Below are positions 48,037 to 59,800 of a stretch of 64,000 nt of DNA, piece by piece. The stretch is taken from positions 85,201,172 to 85,265,171 of the forward strand of contig CM060180.1 in assembly GCA_030549775.1 (NCBI GenBank). Direction: 5' to 3'. Source of the stretch: Tamarix chinensis (Eukaryota; Streptophyta; Magnoliopsida; Caryophyllales; Tamaricaceae). A model generated the notes under the pieces. The model was not told the origin of the DNA and made no database searches. It worked only from the letters and a program-made list of their open reading frames with translations. The position numbers and the translations under genes are program-made. How positions within the stretch are numbered: position 1 is the stretch's first letter; each line of letters opens with the position of its first letter.

Positions 48037-48643
48037 TTCCTGTGGATACATGGATTTGATAAAGGTTATGGTGTGTATCGATTTTCGGTAAAAAGTTTAA
48101 TTAAGTAATTAATCGGAACTTTTTGGGCCTTTATGTGTGGATTTAATATTTATTAAGTTGTGTAATTATCTGTATGTCTTTATGAATCATATACGTGGTT
48201 TGAAAGTGGAGCATTGCCTTTATGATTTTGTATGCTATGTGTTGGTCTTAGTGCTCGGTTACCTTACTCAGTACGTAGCGTACTGATCACCCGTTTCATG
48301 GGTGCTCCTCATTCCAACGAGTAGAAGGCCCATCTGATTATGTGCAGGTAGGAGACATGTACTTTGATGCCATTGATGTCTATGGGACATCAGGAGGGAT
48401 CGAGTGACGATGGGGCGGGATCTGTTCTTAGAGTGTCGTGACCGGCTTTCCTTGGGATTTTATTTCTATGTTGTTTAAATATGAATCGTACTTTGGAACA
48501 ATTTTATTATTACTGTTTTCCCCTTTCTAAATGAACTACTCCTCGTACTTTGCTCTGAGTAAGGACTATTGCATATTTGATCTGAATAACCATGAATTTG
48601 AATTATTTTTAATGTTTCTTTCAAGCATTTATCTTAGCCTTAG

Positions 48644-48689
48644 CACCTAATACTGGAACGGTAGGAGTGAACCAGTCTAGTATTAAGTG
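48644..48689 (+). ncRNA. Conserved 46-nt LTR stem-loop (copy in B)
   Basis: Arms CACCTAATACTGG and CTAGTATTAAGTG. Pair 7 is A-U where all others are G-C, a full compensatory change. Pair 6 is A-U and pair 11 U-A, where C and D have wobbles. Pairs 4, 15 and 16 are mismatched. Confidence 0.72.
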
Positions 48690-48776
48690 TGGCGGTAACA
48701 TCTCCAACATTTACAGTTGTAAGTTATATAATGTTTTTTTTTTAAAAAAAATCGTAAATTTTGGGGTGTTACAAGT

Positions 48777-48788
48777 TGGTATCAGAGC
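48777..48788 (+). other. B primer-binding site, tRNA-Met type
   Basis: TGGTATCAGAGC, 3 bp after the LTR end, followed by GG. It proves that the TGAAATGCCC..GTGTTACA units are LTRs. Confidence 0.93.
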
Positions 48789-49025
48789 GGTCGATCTTGT
48801 CGACCACGCTCGTTTTTGGAAATAAAGTTAATTTTGAAGTTGCTATTGAATTTCAAAAAGAATTTTCCACCTTAATGGAAAATCATTTTATTTTCTAACT
48901 TTTTGGATTCCGGTCACGGTGAGGAGTACAAGGGTAGATTAGGGTTTCCCCAAGTGGTAGAAAACCTTGCTAAATATTCTTGAATCATTGGGTTGTCTCT
49001 AAGTAGTTATTTTTACTGCAGCAAA

Positions 49026-49313
49026 ATGGTGAAAAACGGGAGGATTAACCGTTTAGAGGATGCCGTCACTACTTTTCTTAAGTTCACCCAGCAAAACCAT
49101 AGTGCTGGGGAGGATTGGCTTCGGAGGGTTACGGGACATCATCCTCCGACATACTCCGGGGAGGAGAACCCGGTGATTTTAGAGGGGTGGATCCGCGATC
49201 TAGATCGCACCTTTGAGGCTGTGGATTGTCCAGCTGACGCACGGCCCAACATTGCAGCCTTCTTCCTCAGGGGCGTAGCAGATGCCTGGTGGGAAGAGTT
49301 TCGTGCCAAAGAA
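49026..49313 (+). pseudogene. B gag, N-terminal fragment
   Basis: Gag of a Ty3/gypsy element. The likely start is ATG at 49026 (MVKNGRINRLEDAVTTFLKF); an in-frame ATG at 48993 is possible. About 96 residues are kept, with the retrotransposon-gag core HPPTYSGEENPVILEGWIRD, then FEAVDCPADAR and GVADAWWEEFRAK. This resembles chromovirus gag of the Tekay/Del kind. It is truncated at the recombination junction near 49313; the frame runs on to 49379 through LTR A sequence, which is not gag. Confidence 0.82.
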
Positions 49314-49549
49314 GCCATAACCAACCCAAGTTGTCCACACCAACCGTGGTTAGCCACTCTTATCCCTATTTTTCCATAACCACCATACTTAGCCATCCCA
49401 AACCTTAATTATCCTCAATAATCACGATTAGTTACTCCAACCCTACTTAATCACAACACCCCAGAGTTAATCACTCCAAACCCTAATCCCGTACAATCGT
49501 TAACTCCCATGCAAAACCCTAACTCCACCACGCAACCCTAAGGCCACCA

Positions 49550-50480
49550 TACCAACATTAATACCACCATGCAAACCATGACACCACCAAGCAAACCCTA
49601 ATACCACCATAAGCCATTAATACCACTATGCAATCATTAATACCACCATACAAACCATAACACCACCATGCAAACCCTAATACCACCATATGTCATTAAT
49701 ACCACTATGCAATCATTAATACCACCATACAAACCATAACACCACCATGCAAACCCTAATACCACCATAAGTCATTAATACCACTATGCAATCATTAATA
49801 CCACCATACAAACCATAACACCACCATGCAAACCCTAATACCACCATAAGCCATTAATACCACCATACGAACATTTATACCACCATACAAACCCTAATAC
49901 CACCATAAGCCATTAATACCACTATGCAATCATTAATACCAGCATACAAACATTTATACCACCATACAAACCCTAATACCACCATAAGCCATTAATACCA
50001 CTATGCAATCATTAATACCCCCATACGAACCCTAATACCACCATGCAAACCCTAATACCGCCATACAACATTAATACCCCCATAAAAATCACAAATACCA
50101 CCATACAACATTAATACCTCCATAAAATCAAAAATACCACCATACAAACATTAATACCTCCATAAAATCACAATTACCACCATACAAACCCTAATACCAC
50201 CATAAGCCATTGATACCACTATGCAATCATTAATACCACCATACGAACATTAACACCACCATACAACATTAATACCTCCATGAAATCATAAATACCACCA
50301 TACAAACCCTAATAGCACCATACAACATTAATACCTCCATAAAATCACAATCACCACCATACAAACCCTAATACCACCACAAGCCATTGATACCACTATG
50401 CAATCATTAACACCACCATACGAACATTAATACCACCATACAACATTAATACCTCCATGAAATCATAAATACCACCATAC
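49550..50480 (-). repeat. Large tandem array in A (about 80-bp unit)
   Basis: Roughly eleven imperfect units of about 60-80 bp built on CATTAATACCACTATGCAATC and AAACCCTAATACCACCAT. It is an expanded version of the LARD array at 15690-16040. The A copy is the longest of the five lineages. Confidence 0.88.
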
Positions 50481-51070
50481 AAACTTCAAGACTCCCATGA
50501 TGGTTCCCAACTCATATTACCATTTATCCTAATATGCATGTCCTAGAGGGCCATAACATAATACATCATAAACATCATACATATGCATGTCATGCTCATG
50601 TCATGGAAGCACATACAACATACCTCAATCTCCAAGCTGCGCTACACATAAGGCAAGCTATCCACAAATCAGATAATACATAGCATAGCATGGCATACAC
50701 AACATTCAACACATCCATGTCACACATAGCACAAGGCCATTAGCTTCGTCCTTACCTAAGGCGACGCCGGGCTTGGAGCACGCTCCTCTAACTCCTTAGG
50801 GCTTTGGTCGGGGTTACCTATAAAAGGGGAAAATGCTAAGTATTAGTTTCCCTTATAATTACTATCAATCCTCATTCTAGTTTAAGGTTAGGGTTTTTAT
50901 TACTAAAAAGGGTTTTATAAAAAAACTAGGGTTTTTACCTTAGAATTAGTATACTAAATATTAGTAGTCAAAATATAGTTATTTATGATACTTATTGTTA
51001 CACTTATTTTATTAAGCCCATTAGTTCCATTCTTATAATACTAGTGTTCACTAGTCATAGTAAAATAGTG

Positions 51071-51109
<39 letters not shown>
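51071..51109 (-). repeat. ATA/TAA microsatellite in A
   Basis: Pure run of 13 trinucleotide units inside an AT-trinucleotide-rich stretch (about 50990-51640), in the module position shared with D, B and C. Confidence 0.95.
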
Positions 51110-51110
<1 letters not shown>

Positions 51111-51689
51111 GACTACTAATAGTGATACTTATGTTTCATGTAATAGAACTCTAGCGTTTTTAAGATTAAGTCCAACAATGGTGTTAGGTTTGAAATAATA
51201 ATATTATAAGGTCACAATTTTACAAGTAAAATATTCTTAAGGGTGATAATGATAATAGTAATAATACTAATAATAACGATAATAATAATAATAATACTCC
51301 TAGTAGTAATGGTTATAACAATAGTACAACCAAGTAAGGTTAAGTAGTAATAATAATAACCATAGTAAGGATAATAGAGATAATAATAATAAAAATGTTA
51401 ATACTAATAATTATAAGAATAGGACCAAAGTTAAGTATAATACAAGTTAGGGTTTAAAAGGGATGTTAGTATTAGTAAGAAAATAAGACATTAATAATAG
51501 AGACAATAATAATGGTAATAATGAAAATAATAATAATAATCATCATAATAATAATTATAATAATAAAAGTAATAACAATAATGATGATAATAATAATAAT
51601 AATAATAAGTATATTAGTATCAATATTAGTAGAAAATAGTAGCAATTATATAAAAGAAGTATTAGAGTTCGGATGAGTGGAGAACCACC

Positions 51690-52745
51690 TAGGGTCGGTG
51701 GTGGTCCGGCGGCGGCGGTGGAGGAGGAAGGGAAGGGAAAAGATCATGGTGGGGGCTGGATGGCAGGAGGAAAAGAGAAGTTTGAGGTGGGGGAGAAGCA
51801 TCAGGTGAAGGGGAGTGGAGTGAGGGTGGTGGCGTGGCAAGGGGCGGCGGCGCGCGGCTGCGACGGCGGCGGCAGAGGGTGGTAGAGAAAGGTGGAAGAT
51901 GAGGGAGGAAGGAGGAGAGGGAGGCAGGGGAAGTTGAAGGCAGAGAAAGGTAGAGGGAGGTCTGCGAGCATTTTGGAGGGTGGAAGAGGCTCTGGTGGCG
52001 GCTGAGCTGGCGGTGGGAGGCGGCGCAAGGGCGGCGAAGGCTGGAAGAGGTGGTTTCGGGCAGTGGACTTTGCACGGCAAGGGCGGCACGTGCAGGGCAA
52101 GGAGGAGGGTGGTGGTGGCTTGGTTTTGTCGAGGGAGGTGCAAGGATGATAACGGTGGGAAGCGGTGGTTTCGGCGGTGGCTGGAGGCGGCAGGAATGGC
52201 GTCTGTTTTGGCGGCGGCGGAACAGAGTTTCAGCAAGGTCCAAAGGGAGGGACTTGTTGTGGCTGTTCGGGAGGGGGTATTTATAGGCCAAGGGGGGAGG
52301 AAAACGACGAAGGGAGAAGGAGGCGTGCGAGGCAGGTGTGCAGGTGGCCGGCCGATGGCAGGCGGTGCAGGTCCTGCCATGGCAGGTTGGGTCGGGGAAG
52401 GGGAGAGGAAAAGGGAAGGAGATGGCACGCGGAAAAGGGAGAGAGGGACTTGGTCGGGGTCGAAAAGAGAAAGAAAACAACGGGGGAGAGGCAGGGAAGT
52501 ACGGTCGACGCTAGTGGCTGCTGGCAAAATCGAGTTGCAGGTCGATTTGCAGGTTGGGGTGCAGGTCGGGGAAGAAGACAGGCAGGGTGGATCGGCCGGT
52601 CCAGGGGAAAGAAAGAAAAGAAGGAGGGGGCGGTTCGGCCTGCTGGGCAACGGGCGAAGCAGGCTGGCAGGCCTGGTACGCGAGACGGGGCAGGCCAGGG
52701 AGGAAGGGAGATTTGGGCCGACGGGCTGGTCCAAACCGGGGGGGA
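51690..52745 (-). other. GC-rich block of A with TATA box
   Basis: GC-rich DNA with long overlapping open frames on both strands (for example 51646-52734 minus, rich in Pro and Ser). Such frames are expected in biased sequence and differ between the LTRs, so I do not call a gene. A TATA box (minus CCTATAAATACCC) lies at 52278-52285. A purine run (52740-52810) follows, and AT-rich DNA runs to 53133. Confidence 0.6.
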
Positions 52746-53133
52746 GAAGAAAAAGAAATAAAGAAGGAAGAAAGAAAAAAGAAAAGAAAGGATAAAAAGG
52801 AAAATGGAAAATGATAAAGTGGTTGGGTTGGGGTTATTTGGTCTTTATTTATTTATATAATTAATTTAGATATTTAATTTTAATAATAATTATTTTAATT
52901 ATAATAATTAAATCCATTTTTAAATTAGTTAGGCTATTTTGGATAAATTGTCCTTAACTTCCATTTTAATTCGTAAAATGTCCAAAATTTTCTAAATAAC
53001 TTATTTATTATTTTCTCCTTATTTTCCTCATTTAATTTCCTCTTTATTTAATAAAGTAACCTATTTTCTTAATTTTCTCTAATAAATCATTATTTTGCTA
53101 TAATTCCTAAATTAGGATTTTTGGGGTATTTCA

Positions 53134-54837
53134 CCTATGACTCCAAAAGAGATATTTGAGGATCAAATTAAAATTAAGTCTGATTATAAGGAGTTATATA
53201 AACCTAGTTTGGAGAATGATATTAGTTCAAAGGACATAAAAAGAACATCTGGGTTTTATGCCAAAAGTAAGGATGTAGGGAAGGTAATGAAAAGAAATTC
53301 CAATGTGTATTTAATGGTTTATAAGGAATGTTATGAGTGTCAGTTAGAAATAAGTGGAGAAATACCTAGTACAGTAAGACAATTATTGGAATAATATAGT
53401 GAATTGTCTCCTGAGGACATTCCTAGTGGATTACCTCCATTGAGGGGAATAGAACATCAAATAGATTTTATTCCAGAAGCTGTTATACCAAACAGACCTG
53501 CTTATAGGGCTAATCCTGAGGAAGTTAAGGAATTAAAAAGACAGGTCTCTGAATTGTTAAGTAGGGGATACATTAAGGTATCTATGAGTCCTTCTGCAGG
53601 ACCAGTGTTATTAGTGCCAAAAAAGGATGGTAGTTGGAGGATGTGTGTGGATAGCAGGGCAATAAATAAGATAACTATAAAGTATAGATATCCTATACCT
53701 AGGCTTGATGAAATGTTGGATCAATTGCATGGTGCTGTTATATTTTCAAAAATAGATTTAAAAAGTGGATACCATCAAATTAGGATGAAACCAGGAGATG
53801 AGTGGAAGACAGCTTTTAAAACTAATTTTGGATTATATGAATGGTTAGTGATGCCTTTTGGGTTATCAAATGCTCCTAGTACTTTTATGAGACTTATGAA
53901 CTATGTTTTGAGGGAGTTTATTGAAAAATTTGTGGTTTTTTATTTTGATGACATACTTATATATATTAAGTCTTTAGAGGAACACTTGAAACACTTAAGG
54001 ATTATTTTGAATGTGTTTAAGACAGAACAGCTTTATGCTAATTTAACTAAGTCTACATTTTGTCTGGAAAATGTGGTTTTCCTAGGATTTGTGGTAGGAA
54101 AAGATGGTATATCTGTAGATGAAGATAAGATTAAAGCTATTCAAGAATGGCCTGTGCTAAAGAGTGTGTCTGAAGTAAGAAGTTTTCATGGGTTGTGTTC
54201 TTTCTACAGGAGATTTGTTAGGAATTTTTGTACTATAGCTGCTCCCTTGACTGCCATAACAAAGAAGGATAATGGGTTTAGGTGGTGTTTAGAACAGAAA
54301 AAATCTTTTGAAACACTTAAGACTAAATTAACCCAAGCACCTGTGTTGAGCCTTCTTGACTTTGAAAAGATGTTTGAATTATATTGTGATGCTTCAAGGT
54401 TAGGAATAGGGGCTGTACTTTCTCAAGAGGGCAAACAAATCGCTTATTTTAGTGAGAAGTTGAATGGTAGTACTTTGAATTATTCTACTTATGAAAAGGA
54501 ATTGTATGCTTTAGTAAGGGCTTTAGAAGTTTGGCAACATTACTTATGGCATAGAAAATTTGTAATTAATACTGATCAGGAAGCTATTAAGTATTTAAAA
54601 AGTCAATCAAAGTTAAATATAAGACAAGGTAGGTGGATAGAGTTTATTGAAAGTTTTCCTTACATGATTAAGTATAAGAAAGGAAGTGATAATATAGTTG
54701 CAGATGCCCTATCTAGGAGGTATGCTTTATTAAATGCTGCTGATACTACTTTGTTAGGTTTTTCGAGTATTAAATTTTTATACTTAGAAGATCTTGATTT
54801 TAAAGAACTTTATAAAAAGTGTGAAGTATCTACATAG
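53134..54837 (+). pseudogene. CRM-2 pol: RT and RNase H
   Basis: Resumes after LTR A with [12 protein letters not shown] nonsense codon at 53392-53394 (QLLE/stop, Glu in CRM-1) precedes the main open piece 53404-54837. RT has YFDD at 53941-53952, in the context [12 protein letters not shown]. RNase H shows YCDAS (the first Asp kept, the residue before it Tyr instead of Asp), YEKEL, NTDQE and VADALSR. The piece ends in EVST/stop (54835-54837), where CRM-1 has Gln. Catalytic residues are otherwise kept. Confidence 0.92.
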
Positions 54838-55182
54838 GGAAAATATTTTATTAATGAAGGTTATTTGTTTAGAGAAAATAGGTTATGTATTCTTGCATGT
54901 TCTTACAGAGGTTTATTAATTCAAAAAGCTCATAATGGTGGGTTAATGGCACATCTAGGATCTCAGAAAACTTTAGATGTTTTAACTGATCATTTTTATT
55001 GGCCTCACATGAAAAAAGATGTTTTAAAATATTGTGTCAATTGTATTGCTTGTAGACAGGCTAAAACTACTTCAAAACCATTTGGTTTATATACTCCTTT
55101 ACCTGTATCTAACCACCCTTGGGTTGATGTTTCTTTGGATTTTATTTTAGGATTACCTAGGACTAATAGAGCTAAGGATTAA
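54838..55182 (+). pseudogene. CRM-2 integrase N-part
   Basis: Integrase zinc finger (HNGGLMAH then CVNCIACR) and the first catalytic Asp (VSLDFILGLPR). It is closed by TAA at 55180-55182, produced by a small deletion that also makes two more stops (55191-55200) before the frame is recovered at RFSKM. Confidence 0.9.
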
Positions 55183-56096
55183 ATACAGTTGTAGTAGATA
55201 GGTTTAGTAAAATGATTCATTTTATACCTTGTAATAAAACAAATGATGTTGTGGCTGTGGCTGAATTATTTTTTTCTAATGTAGTTAAATTGCATGGCAT
55301 TCCTAAGACTATAGTTTCAGATAGAGATGTTAAATTTTTGAGTCATTTATGGAAAGTTTTGTGGGGAAAATTAGGAACTAAGTTATTGTTTTCTACAACT
55401 TGTCACCCTCAAACTAATGGACAAACCGAGGTAGTAAATAGAACATTAGGTAATATGTTAAGGGCTGTCCTTGGAAAGAATCTTAAACAATGGGAATATG
55501 TCTTACCTCAGGTAGAGTTTGCTTATAATAGGACATTGCATTCTACAACTAATAAAAATCCATTTGAAATTGTGTATGGTTTTAATCCCTTAACTCCTTT
55601 AGACTTAAGTCCTTTACCTCATGCTGAATTGCAAAAATTTGATGCTGAATCTAGAGCTAATAATATGAAAAAGTTACATGAGTCTGTAAGTCAACAAATC
55701 AATAAAAGAGTGCAGGAAATGGCTGAACATGTGAATAAAAGAAGGAGAAGAATGATTTTTAAACCAGGGGACTTAGTTTGGGTACACCTTAGGAAGGAGA
55801 GATTTCCAAATTTTAGGAAGTCAAAATTAGATTCTAGAGGAGATGCACCATTTACTGTGTTAGAGAAAATTAATGATAATGCTTATAAGATTGATTTACC
55901 TGCTAAATTTGGGAATGTTAGCAATTCTTTTAATGTGGCTGATCTTAGTCCATTTCTGGAACTTATTCAGGTTTCAGAGGCGAAACCTTTTCAAGAAGAG
56001 GGGAATGATATGAATCTTAAAAATTTATACTTAATTAATTTTGATAATTGCTATGAAATATTTGTTACTTATAATTGTTTGTCTTATTTATGTTAA
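55183..56096 (+). pseudogene. CRM-2 integrase C-part with CR-type tail
   Basis: Continues the integrase from RFSKMIHF (about 55198): second catalytic Asp in VSDRD (the motif changed in CRM-1 is intact here), Glu region in TNGQTEVVNR, AYNRTLHSTTNK, and the GPY/F-like APFTVLEKINDNAYKI. The tail is SEAKPFQEEGNDMN. The frame runs over the polypurine tract (55993-56005) and stops 91 bp inside the 3' LTR, as in CRM-1. Confidence 0.9.
55993..56005 (+). other. CRM-2 polypurine tract
   Basis: AAGAAGAGGGGAA lies directly before TGATATG of the 3' LTR and is identical to the CRM-1 tract. It also codes for EEGN of the polyprotein. Confidence 0.86.
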
Positions 56097-56830
56097 TAAA
56101 TAGGAAATTGATGCAACACATGGATTCTGTGGATTCTGGATGCAACTGCTGGAGTATTGCAGATTATGTATTTTTTTGTTAATTATATGTAATCCCATGT
56201 GATGCATTCGCCGGTCGAATTGGCTAATGGAAATTAGGTCAGTTGTATAATCCGCCACCCGGTCCATAGTTATGGACTAGTTAGATTGTGGATTAATCAA
56301 TCCTTAATAGCCATGATTAGCTAAAGTTAATTTAGCTGATGGGAATTATGTCTAAAACTTACCTCGTATTTTGGGGAGTTTCTCTTGTTGCGTTCTTGGG
56401 CTGGTCGAACCTATATCTTCGGCCCAATTTTTGTCGACCATTCCCGTTTGTATCGCTGGGCTGTGATGGCATCTGGGCTGTATGTGTGTGTATTTTTATA
56501 CGATCTGTATGCTTATATAAATAGGCCATATACGTTGTAATACGCACATAATTTTGGACAAAATACGATTCTTGATTTCTCTCGATCTTTCTCTCTCGTG
56601 ACTTGCCTCTCTCGGCGAACCTCTCACTCGCTCTTCTCCTCTGTGTCTGCTCTCTGTCTTTGATCGATCTTCATCATTCTTTCTTTTGATTTCAGTTGCC
56701 GTTGTAAAACTGTGCCTCTGAATCTTTAGATCTTCCTTTGGGAGTTTTCCTTAGGCTGAATCCGGCGAATCAAACCTTGCGCTCGATTAATTTCTCGATC
56801 TTTTCGTGAAACCCTAACAAGTTTCCATCA
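56006..56830 (+). repeat. CRM-2 3' LTR
   Basis: 825 bp, TGATATGAATC to CATCA, followed by TSD CAACC at 56831-56835. TATA box at 56514-56523. Confidence 0.93.
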
Positions 56831-56835
56831 CAACC

Positions 56836-59800
56836 CTTAGGTCATCAGTTTAAAACAAGTTAAAGCCAACACTAAGGTAAACTTGTCAAAAGTATAAGGC
56901 CATCCTAATATCCAATCTTTTAAAACATATTTAGAACCCTAAATTTGTCATTATTCTTAGTTTCATAAAAAAACATTATTATTAAGACAAATTTTTCATG
57001 GAAAGGAAAAATATAATAAATCACATTATTTTAGGACATTGTTAATCTTTTCAATTTTTTGGTTAACTCTATTTTCAATTTTAATGTATTTAGTATGATG
57101 CACCAACACACCTCAATCATATCTTTCTAATGTGTCTTAAATTCATTGATGGATGAACATACATGTTATAGCATGATTCAAAATTTCATAGTGAAATTTA
57201 CATCATGGTGCATGTAAAGAAACATTTCTGACCTTAGATCATGCGAATAAAAAGTATCCTACTCTAATCCTAATCACGCATCCATGTTCAATGTTTTTTT
57301 ATTACAATTCTGGCTGTCATGCACTACTAATCAAGAGATATTTTTCATGACATTTACGTGATTATTTTAAAAGGTTACACAACCTAATAAAACTCTAGAC
57401 ATGCATATGTAAATCATTTAACATATTACTCTTGTATATAATATAACTTAACAATAGTGAGATGTACCTTTCAATTAACATGTTGTCATCTTATCATGCA
57501 TCTCACAAAAATTAAAAGATATAAAAAACTAAGATGATTCTAATGATAAAATAACCTAGGATGCTTTTATATAATTTCCACCATACGATAACAAAAAGGT
57601 ACAAAAATCGTCTTCTCTAATATCCTCAAAGGTTACCTAATAAATAATCACCTAATAATACATATTTTAGCACAACAAATTTTTGGATAAAAAATAGTCA
57701 TTTTGAATAGAATATGGAAGTGTTTAAAAGCAAAAATGGGGAGACATTCCACCACATCAACCATACGAGAGGTGTGGTTATCACCTAACCCATGCTTGAT
57801 GCAATGTAAAACAGAACAAACAATGCATGCTCTACTATATTACAACAATAATAATAACAAAATTGAGATTAATATTATGGAGAAAATAGATTATGGAAGA
57901 TTCAAATATAGGAACCAAAAAAAAAATTTAAATAACAAAAAAAGAATAAAATATATCCCAACTAAGTGGACAAAAGAGTCTAACTGATTAGCCTAAGTTT
58001 TAATTAAACATGAAGGTAACTCTTTAACTTAAAGAAATAGCTAGCTACTTACCCTTAACAAAATCGTCAACATACTCTAGGTGAGAATCATATGCCTACA
58101 AATTATCCCATGCTCAATGGCTAGAATCTGGATCATAATAGTGACCACATAAATATAGTATTAGTATGGTAAAGTATTAGTAAAATAAACTACCTACAGC
58201 ATGGTAAGGGTTCATACTACACATTAATGTCATACAGTAACACGAAATGAATCTGTATAAAAGAGCATGGATAACATATAAATGTAATAAAAAGGCCCTA
58301 GGATACACAATTATATACATATACGAGTCTCTACAATAAACCATATAAAGGTAGAGCACATAATGACAATATTCTATGAAGGTTCTAGCATAGAAATGTC
58401 TCTCTTGCCACCACATTATCCTTGTGCCAAGTGGATTTCCTCAGGGATTATTATAATATACAACACTTGGTTTCCTAGGTTATAGGCATATGCTAAGTTT
58501 TGTGTTTGCATTAACTAAATTAAATTTCCATAGAATATTAATCATTTCTAACATTTAATAATGGGATGAACATATGACTACAAGTCCCACAACCGCATCA
58601 CTCTAGTGGTGATGAGCTTTTCTCAGGCATCTTTCTCCACTACACTTGGTCTCCTAGATGAGGAGGCATAGGTTTAACTTTTGGTCTGCCTTACCCACCA
58701 CACTAGCTTTAGTGCCAAGGGGCTTTTCTCAAGGATCTTCAAAATCAAGTATACTTAGTCCCTATGATGGAGACAAAAATGATAACTAAACCATAAGTAT
58801 GCATACTAAGAAGACCTCTAAGATTCCATGATCAAATTCTAAACATTAAACCAATTAGGTGTTTTTAGTTTTCACACTAAACACTAACCAAGGAATATAA
58901 TATTATCATTTTGATCCATACTAAATACATGTTAGACATGGTTGAAATCATGATCAAAATGTTTTAGTTACATATAACAATTAATATAGTAGGCTTAAAG
59001 GAAGAAGCATTAGATAACAACGAAAATGGCAAAAATCACGTGGACTACTTGATCAATTAGAGGGACTAGTAAATAGTCTGGTTGTACCAGACTTAAATAG
59101 AAAAATAAGACCAACAAACCAATCAATTAGTAGGTCCTATTGATTGATTATTTACGGGAGACCAGTCAATCAATTTGGCTAAACCAATCGGTGCTTTAAA
59201 GGAGAGACTAGACCACTTTGGTCATAAGGTCACAAGTGGATAGGTTTGAAAAACTGATCGACTAATCTTAGGAACAAGTCATCTAGTTCATCAAAACATC
59301 AACAGATTTCGACACGAGTTGATTAAATTTTCAAACCAAGTGACTATTCACTAAACTAGCCTATCAGTTCAACAAACCGATTGACTAGTTTGTCTAAAAC
59401 AACACCTAGACCAATAATCCACTAAGTAGAATTTCACAAAACTTTACCATATCAATCCTATCATTCTTCTATGTTAATAAATTTTTAAAACATACACTCC
59501 TCCAATATAAAAAAAATAATGATACTCAACAAGATCATGTTTAGAATTTACCAACTCATTCTCAAAACATCATGAATCGAGATATGGAAACATGCTCAAA
59601 AATAAGAACTCAACATATTACATAAAAATCATAGATTATACTAAGCACACAAAACCTTAACAAACAACACTTATTCATATTTGAGATAAGGATGACTTTC
59701 CTTCAAGAAGATCTTCTAGTATAATTTACTCCTAATTTGATGGTTGTATGTAAATGCCTTGAATCCTAATATAATAATGATGTAAAACATTTAAAAATTC

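Larger units (their letters stand above)
46952..48347 (+). promoter_or_regulatory. Candidate LTR intron in B
   Basis: Donor GT at 46952-46953 and acceptor GTGCAG/GTAGG with AG at 48346-48347 (1396 nt). CTGAT lies 11-15 nt before the AG, and the hairpin ends 41 nt before it. The pyrimidine content before the AG is weak. Splicing is inferred only. Confidence 0.42.
44761..48773 (+). repeat. B 5' LTR (4.0 kb)
   Basis: Modules as in D: AT-rich start, pyrimidine tract (45193-45283), GC-rich block (45285-46270), TATA box TATAAATA at 45802-45809, ATT-rich part (about 46330-46740), donor-like TTTTAG/GTAAGG (GT at 46952-46953), tandem array of GCATGGTTTTAGGGTTT type (47185-47560), CCACCGG array (47695-48036), acceptor AG at 48346-48347 with a CACCC/GGGTG hairpin (48288-48304), stem-loop (48644-48689), GTGTTACA end. 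Confidence 0.88.
44761..49313 (+). mobile_element. Element B: truncated autonomous-type giant-LTR element
   Basis: Starts TGAAATGCCCC at 44761 within array A. Its complete 5' LTR (4013 bp, to 48773) is followed by spacer AGT, a tRNA-Met PBS and the start of gag. It stops at about 49313, where LTR A resumes. The rest of B and its 3' LTR are deleted together with part of A, so no TSD can be shown. It is the only member here that links a giant LTR to coding sequence, and it identifies the family as a gag-bearing Ty3/gypsy element. Confidence 0.85.
43549..53133 (-). mobile_element. Solo LTR A (giant-LTR superfamily), split by element B
   Basis: TGTAACACCCC at 43549 to GGGGTATTTCA at 53133, TSD CCTAT (43544-43548 and 53134-53138), inserted in the protease/RT linker of CRM-2. 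Left part 43549-44760, right part about 49314-53133, together about 5.0 kb; part of the CCACCGG region between them is missing. No core or second LTR of A is present, so it is a solo LTR. Sense is minus. Confidence 0.88.
40350..56830 (+). mobile_element. CRM-2: CRM-type Ty3/gypsy element split by solo LTR A
   Basis: Bounded by TSD CAACC (40345-40349 and 56831-56835). Both LTRs are 825 bp (40350-41174 and 56006-56830). Without the nested insert the element is about 6.9 kb. It is the same family as CRM-1 on the opposite strand, with matching LTR blocks and protein. Older than CRM-1: the LTRs differ at roughly 30-35 positions by eye (about 4 percent), and the 5' LTR has lost its TG start (TAATATG). 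The polyprotein is broken by a 1-bp deletion in gag, two nonsense codons, a frameshift in integrase and the LTR A insertion. Confidence 0.92.

Noticed and set aside
49500..50480. Telomere-like AAACCCTAA words in the array of A
   Set aside because: The period is about 60-80 bp, not 7, and the words are embedded in unrelated sequence; not an interstitial telomere array.
51646..52734. 362-residue open frame on the minus strand in LTR A
   Set aside because: Pro/Ser/Leu-rich with overlapping long frames on both strands in a GC-rich block. It is not conserved in the matching blocks of B, C or D, so it is a composition artefact.
43549..53133. A single element with LTRs at 43549 and 53133 and B as its core
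   Set aside because: The two ends are the opposite ends of one LTR in minus orientation, and B has its own LTR in plus orientation starting inside the array.
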